Shown: positions 6,611 to 8,833 of the stretch, in pieces
Numbering within the stretch: position 1 is the first letter of the stretch
Layout: each line of letters starts with the position of its first letter
Assembly (NCBI GenBank): GCA_015662935.1
Contig: DQTF01000207.1
Span: forward strand, 1-8,833
DNA length: 8,833 bases
Origin: Crocinitomicaceae bacterium
Lineage (GTDB): Bacteria > Bacteroidota > Bacteroidia > Flavobacteriales_D > Crocinitomicaceae
Direction of reading: 5' to 3'
Position numbers and translations under genes: made by a program
Notes under the pieces: model-generated
Told to the model about the DNA's origin: nothing
Seen by the model: only the letters and a program-made list of their open reading frames with translations
Databases searched by the model: none

Positions 6611-7661
6611 TTGGTTATCTATTACTGCCATTATGCTTATTCTTTCTTCATGCAAGAAAGATAAACCTGAACAAGACGTTGTTTCTGCAACCTTATCTAA
6701 CGGTATGCTTGTGCTTTGTGAAGGGCTATTTCAACAAAATAACTCGACTGTTTCTTGGGTAAATCTGGCTAATTCTACTGTTGCCAACAATTTGTTTGAG
6801 AACAGGGTAGGGCGACAACTGGGAGATACAGGAAATGATATCCAGCGATACGGCAATAAAATCTACATAGTAGTCAATGCATCAAGTACGATAGAGGTTT
6901 TAGATGCAACTACTTTTCAATCGATTCAACAAATAGACATGGTAAATGGTAGTGTTGCAAAGCAACCTCGCAGTATCGTTTTTAACGGAAGTAACGCCTA
7001 TGTTAGTTGTTACGATGGTTTTGTAGATGTTATAGACACCTCCACATTACTTGTCACACAAAGGATTCAAGTTGGAGCAAATCCCGAAGGGATGGCAATT
7101 GCCAATAACAAGTTGTACGTTGCAAACTCTGGTGGGTTGAATTTTCCGAATGTTGATTCGACACTTTCTGTCATTGACTTATCGACAAGTACAGAATTGG
7201 CAAAGATAGCCATTGGTAAGAACCCTAGCTCTGTTATTACAGATTTACAAGGAGAAATTTATGTTATCAATAGGGGAGATTATGCTGCTGTTCCTTCCTC
7301 TATTTCGAGAATTGACACGCAGAATGATGTTGTAATCTCAACATTAGCAATTAATGCGACACACATTACATCGATGAATTCAAATTTTATCATTGCTAAT
7401 TACGACTACAACACAAGTGCTAGTAATGTTCTCCTTTTTGATCCACTAAATGAAACTGTAATCAATCCAAATTTCATTTCAACTGCTGGTATAACAACGC
7501 TATATGGCGTTCAGTATGATTCTTTTAGAAATAAAATTTATATCATGGACGCAATGAGTTTCACAAATACTGGATACATTAATTTATTCAATTCAACAGG
7601 TTCTCCAATTGAGAAATTTCATGTAGGATTGAATCCCAATAAAATTATTTTCTATGATTAA
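6597..7661 (+). CDS. btuG: BtuG-like YncE/DUF5074 beta-propeller lipoprotein
   Basis: This 354-aa lipoprotein begins MRLISWLSITAIMLILSSC, with lipobox LSSC and acylated Cys19. The charged KKDKPE after the Cys resembles a Bacteroidota surface-export signal, so the protein probably faces outward. The body is a beta propeller of YncE/DUF5074 type. Its repeated blade pattern is visible as GNKIYIVVNASSTIEVLDATT (86-106), SNAYVSCYDGFVDVIDTSTL (132-151), NKLYVANSGG...LSVIDLSTST (171-199), GEIYVINRGD...ISRIDTQ (219-242), FIIANYDY...VLLFDP (264-283) and NKIYIMDAMSF...INLFNSTG (312-335). GRQLGDTGNDIQ (72-83) is typical of the BtuG group. In Bacteroides, BtuG binds cobalamin very tightly and caps BtuB. 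Here the same partner order is kept: the ATG lies inside the end of the BtuB-like gene (14-bp overlap), indicating translational coupling. The gene overlaps the next one by 8 bp. Confidence 0.87.
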   Translation: MRLISWLSITAIMLILSSCKKDKPEQDVVSATLSNGMLVLCEGLFQQNNSTVSWVNLANSTVANNLFENRVGRQLGDTGNDIQRYGNKIYIVVNASSTIEVLDATTFQSIQQIDMVNGSVAKQPRSIVFNGSNAYVSCYDGFVDVIDTSTLLVTQRIQVGANPEGMAIANNKLYVANSGGLNFPNVDSTLSVIDLSTSTELAKIAIGKNPSSVITDLQGEIYVINRGDYAAVPSSISRIDTQNDVVISTLAINATHITSMNSNFIIANYDYNTSASNVLLFDPLNETVINPNFISTAGITTLYGVQYDSFRNKIYIMDAMSFTNTGYINLFNSTGSPIEKFHVGLNPNKIIFYD

Positions 7662-8622
7662 AATAGTTCTGGTTTTTGCCACTTTTATTCTTACAACAGT
7701 ATCATTCTCCCAATCTTTTGCTCCACCAGCAGGACAAGTTGGCTCAACAGCAATTCATAAAGACTCTGTAATTATTCTTTCATGGGCAAACAATTGTTCA
7801 GTTACAAGAGGTTTGGCTGACATTACTAATCCTTCTTTGGGAGATGCTTCTTTTGGAGTTGCCCCAAATGCTGTTGGAATTGCTGACGGAAGCTCTGTGA
7901 TTTCTTTGGGAGATGGAGGAGAGGCAATACTTAGTTTTGGAACGCTAATAACGAATGGACCAGGTCCTGATTTTGTAGTTTTTGAGAACTCGTTTAGTGA
8001 AACATTCTTAGAATTAGCTTTTGTAGAAGTCAGCTCTGACGGGGTTAATTTCTTTCGGTTTCCAGCCATTTCTGAAACTCAAACAACAACACAAATTGGC
8101 GGTTTTGGTTCTGTAGATTGTCGATACCTACATAATTTAGCAGGGAAATACAAAGCTAATTATGGAACGCCATTCGATTTAAACGATGTTGCAGGAGTTT
8201 TCGGTTTGAATGAAAATGCAATTACGCACGTAAAAATAATTGATGCAGTTGGTAGCATTGATCCTTTGTATGGAACTCAAGATAGTCAAGGTAATTATGT
8301 CAATGATCCTTTTACCACGCCTTTTGCATCCAGTGGATTTGATTTAGATGCAGTTGGTGTTATCAATGAAGGCTCTCTTGATTTAAATGAAGAAATAAGA
8401 GAACAGTTCAGTATTTTTCCAAATCCAACAAGTGATGTAGTCACAATTGCTGTAAATTCACCTACTACATTCTCAATTATAGATTTCAAAGGACAGTTGA
8501 TAGAAAAAGGCTTTCTAGAGAAAGAAGGAGTTGTTAATTTAACCAATCATTCGGCAGGAGTTTATATTTTTAAATTAAGTAACTCTGCGGGTGTATTTAC
8601 GTCTAAATTAGTAAAACAATAA
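7654..8622 (+). CDS. T9SS-secreted surface protein of the B12 operon (GFDLDAVGVIN family)
   Basis: This 322-aa protein has a signal peptide (1-19, MIKIVLVFATFILTTVSFS, mature from QSFAPP). A beta-rich domain (about 20-240) carries recognisable blocks: VISLGDGGEAILSF (82-95), PDFVVFENSF (105-114), LAFVEVSSDGVNFFRFP (121-137), AGKYKANYGTPFDLNDVAG (163-181) and GFDLDAVGVIN (228-238). I know this arrangement from uncharacterised 'cell surface proteins' near B12-type TonB receptors in Bacteroidota, but no function is established to my knowledge. The acidic DLNDV and FDLDAV motifs could bind a metal. Cys48 and Cys156 are the only cysteines and could form a disulfide. Residues about 250-322 are a T9SS type A domain (IFPNPTSDVVTI, IIDFKGQLI, AGVYIFKLSN, KLVKQ). 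Its 8-bp overlap with the BtuG-like gene places it in the same translational unit. A surface corrinoid-capture or complex-assembly role is inferred from context. Confidence 0.85.
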   Translation: MIKIVLVFATFILTTVSFSQSFAPPAGQVGSTAIHKDSVIILSWANNCSVTRGLADITNPSLGDASFGVAPNAVGIADGSSVISLGDGGEAILSFGTLITNGPGPDFVVFENSFSETFLELAFVEVSSDGVNFFRFPAISETQTTTQIGGFGSVDCRYLHNLAGKYKANYGTPFDLNDVAGVFGLNENAITHVKIIDAVGSIDPLYGTQDSQGNYVNDPFTTPFASSGFDLDAVGVINEGSLDLNEEIREQFSIFPNPTSDVVTIAVNSPTTFSIIDFKGQLIEKGFLEKEGVVNLTNHSAGVYIFKLSNSAGVFTSKLVKQ

Positions 8623-8833
8623 TGGAACATCTATCACAAGAATTCTGGAGTAATCGCTACAAAGAAGAGAGTACAGGTTGGGATTTAGGAGAAATTAGTC
8701 CACCAATTAAAGCCTACTTCTATAAAGTAGAGGATAAGGGCATCAAAATTCTAATACCAGGCTGTGGTAATGGACATGAAGCAGAATTTTTACACAATCA
8801 AGGATTTTCAAATGTCCATGTACTAGATTTCGC
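8622..8833 (+). CDS. TPMT-family SAM-dependent methyltransferase, 5' part
   Basis: Seventy codons are visible before the window ends. The start ATG at 8622 shares its A with the stop of the preceding gene (TAATG), so translation is probably coupled. The N-terminal pattern FWSNRYKEESTGWDLGEISPP (8-28) and the SAM-binding motif I ILIPGCGNGHEAEFL (43-57), followed by GFSNVHVLDF (61-70), are characteristic of the thiopurine S-methyltransferase-like group of class I methyltransferases. Such enzymes methylate thiols, halides or chalcogen compounds; the substrate cannot be read from this fragment. There is no signal peptide, so it is cytoplasmic. It is the only non-envelope protein in the operon, and a place in B12 metabolism is not established. 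It may simply ride on the transcript, or handle something linked to corrinoid or methionine/SAM status. Confidence 0.85.
   Translation, partial: MEHLSQEFWSNRYKEESTGWDLGEISPPIKAYFYKVEDKGIKILIPGCGNGHEAEFLHNQGFSNVHVLDF

Noticed and set aside
7755..8069. Minus-strand open frame of 104 codons, and another at 8295-8546
   Set aside because: Antisense to a well-supported T9SS protein, with serine/proline/lysine-rich peptides typical of reverse-frame shadows.
1..8833. CRISPR arrays, tRNA/rRNA genes, insertion sequences, phage or defence genes
   Set aside because: No regularly spaced repeats, cloverleaf or rRNA-like sequence, transposase motif or defence-type domain was seen on either strand.

Overview
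The window is AT-rich, entirely plus-strand coding, and reads as the chromosome of a free-living Bacteroidota (Flavobacteriia or Crocinitomicaceae-like). Four things point there: three proteins end in type A C-terminal sorting domains of the type IX secretion system (T9SS); there are two TonB-dependent receptors (TBDRs), one with a CarboxypepD_reg-like N-terminal domain; Shine-Dalgarno sequences are absent; and a TAnnTTTG-type promoter box is visible.

Left part (1-3263): the 3' end of a T9SS-secreted, PCMD-like surface protein, a strong intrinsic terminator-like hairpin, and a 797-aa TBDR of unknown substrate whose ATG lies only 6 nt after the hairpin's T-run.

Centre (3264-3639): a gene-free leader of about 376 bp. 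It holds an inverted repeat after the TBDR gene, a TAnnTTTG box, and a well-formed cobalamin (B12) riboswitch. The box lies 6 nt before the riboswitch's P1 helix, so the transcript probably begins with the aptamer.

Right part (3640-8833, runs off the end): a compact operon under the riboswitch. In order it encodes a DUF4465 protein with a T9SS domain, a BtuB-sized TBDR, a BtuG-like YncE/DUF5074 beta-propeller lipoprotein, a second T9SS-secreted surface protein with a conserved GFDLDAVGVIN motif, and the start of a thiopurine-methyltransferase-family (TPMT) enzyme. From the BtuB-like gene on, all genes overlap by 1-14 bp.

The simplest reading is a B12-repressed corrinoid capture and import locus. 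Surface proteins would bind the corrinoid, the BtuG-like lipoprotein would cap the BtuB-like transporter, and the transporter would carry it across the outer membrane with TonB energy. Two points go beyond the gut Bacteroides model: the accessory surface proteins are T9SS cargo rather than lipoproteins, and in both halves of the window a terminator-like hairpin sits between a T9SS-cargo gene and the start codon of the following TBDR.
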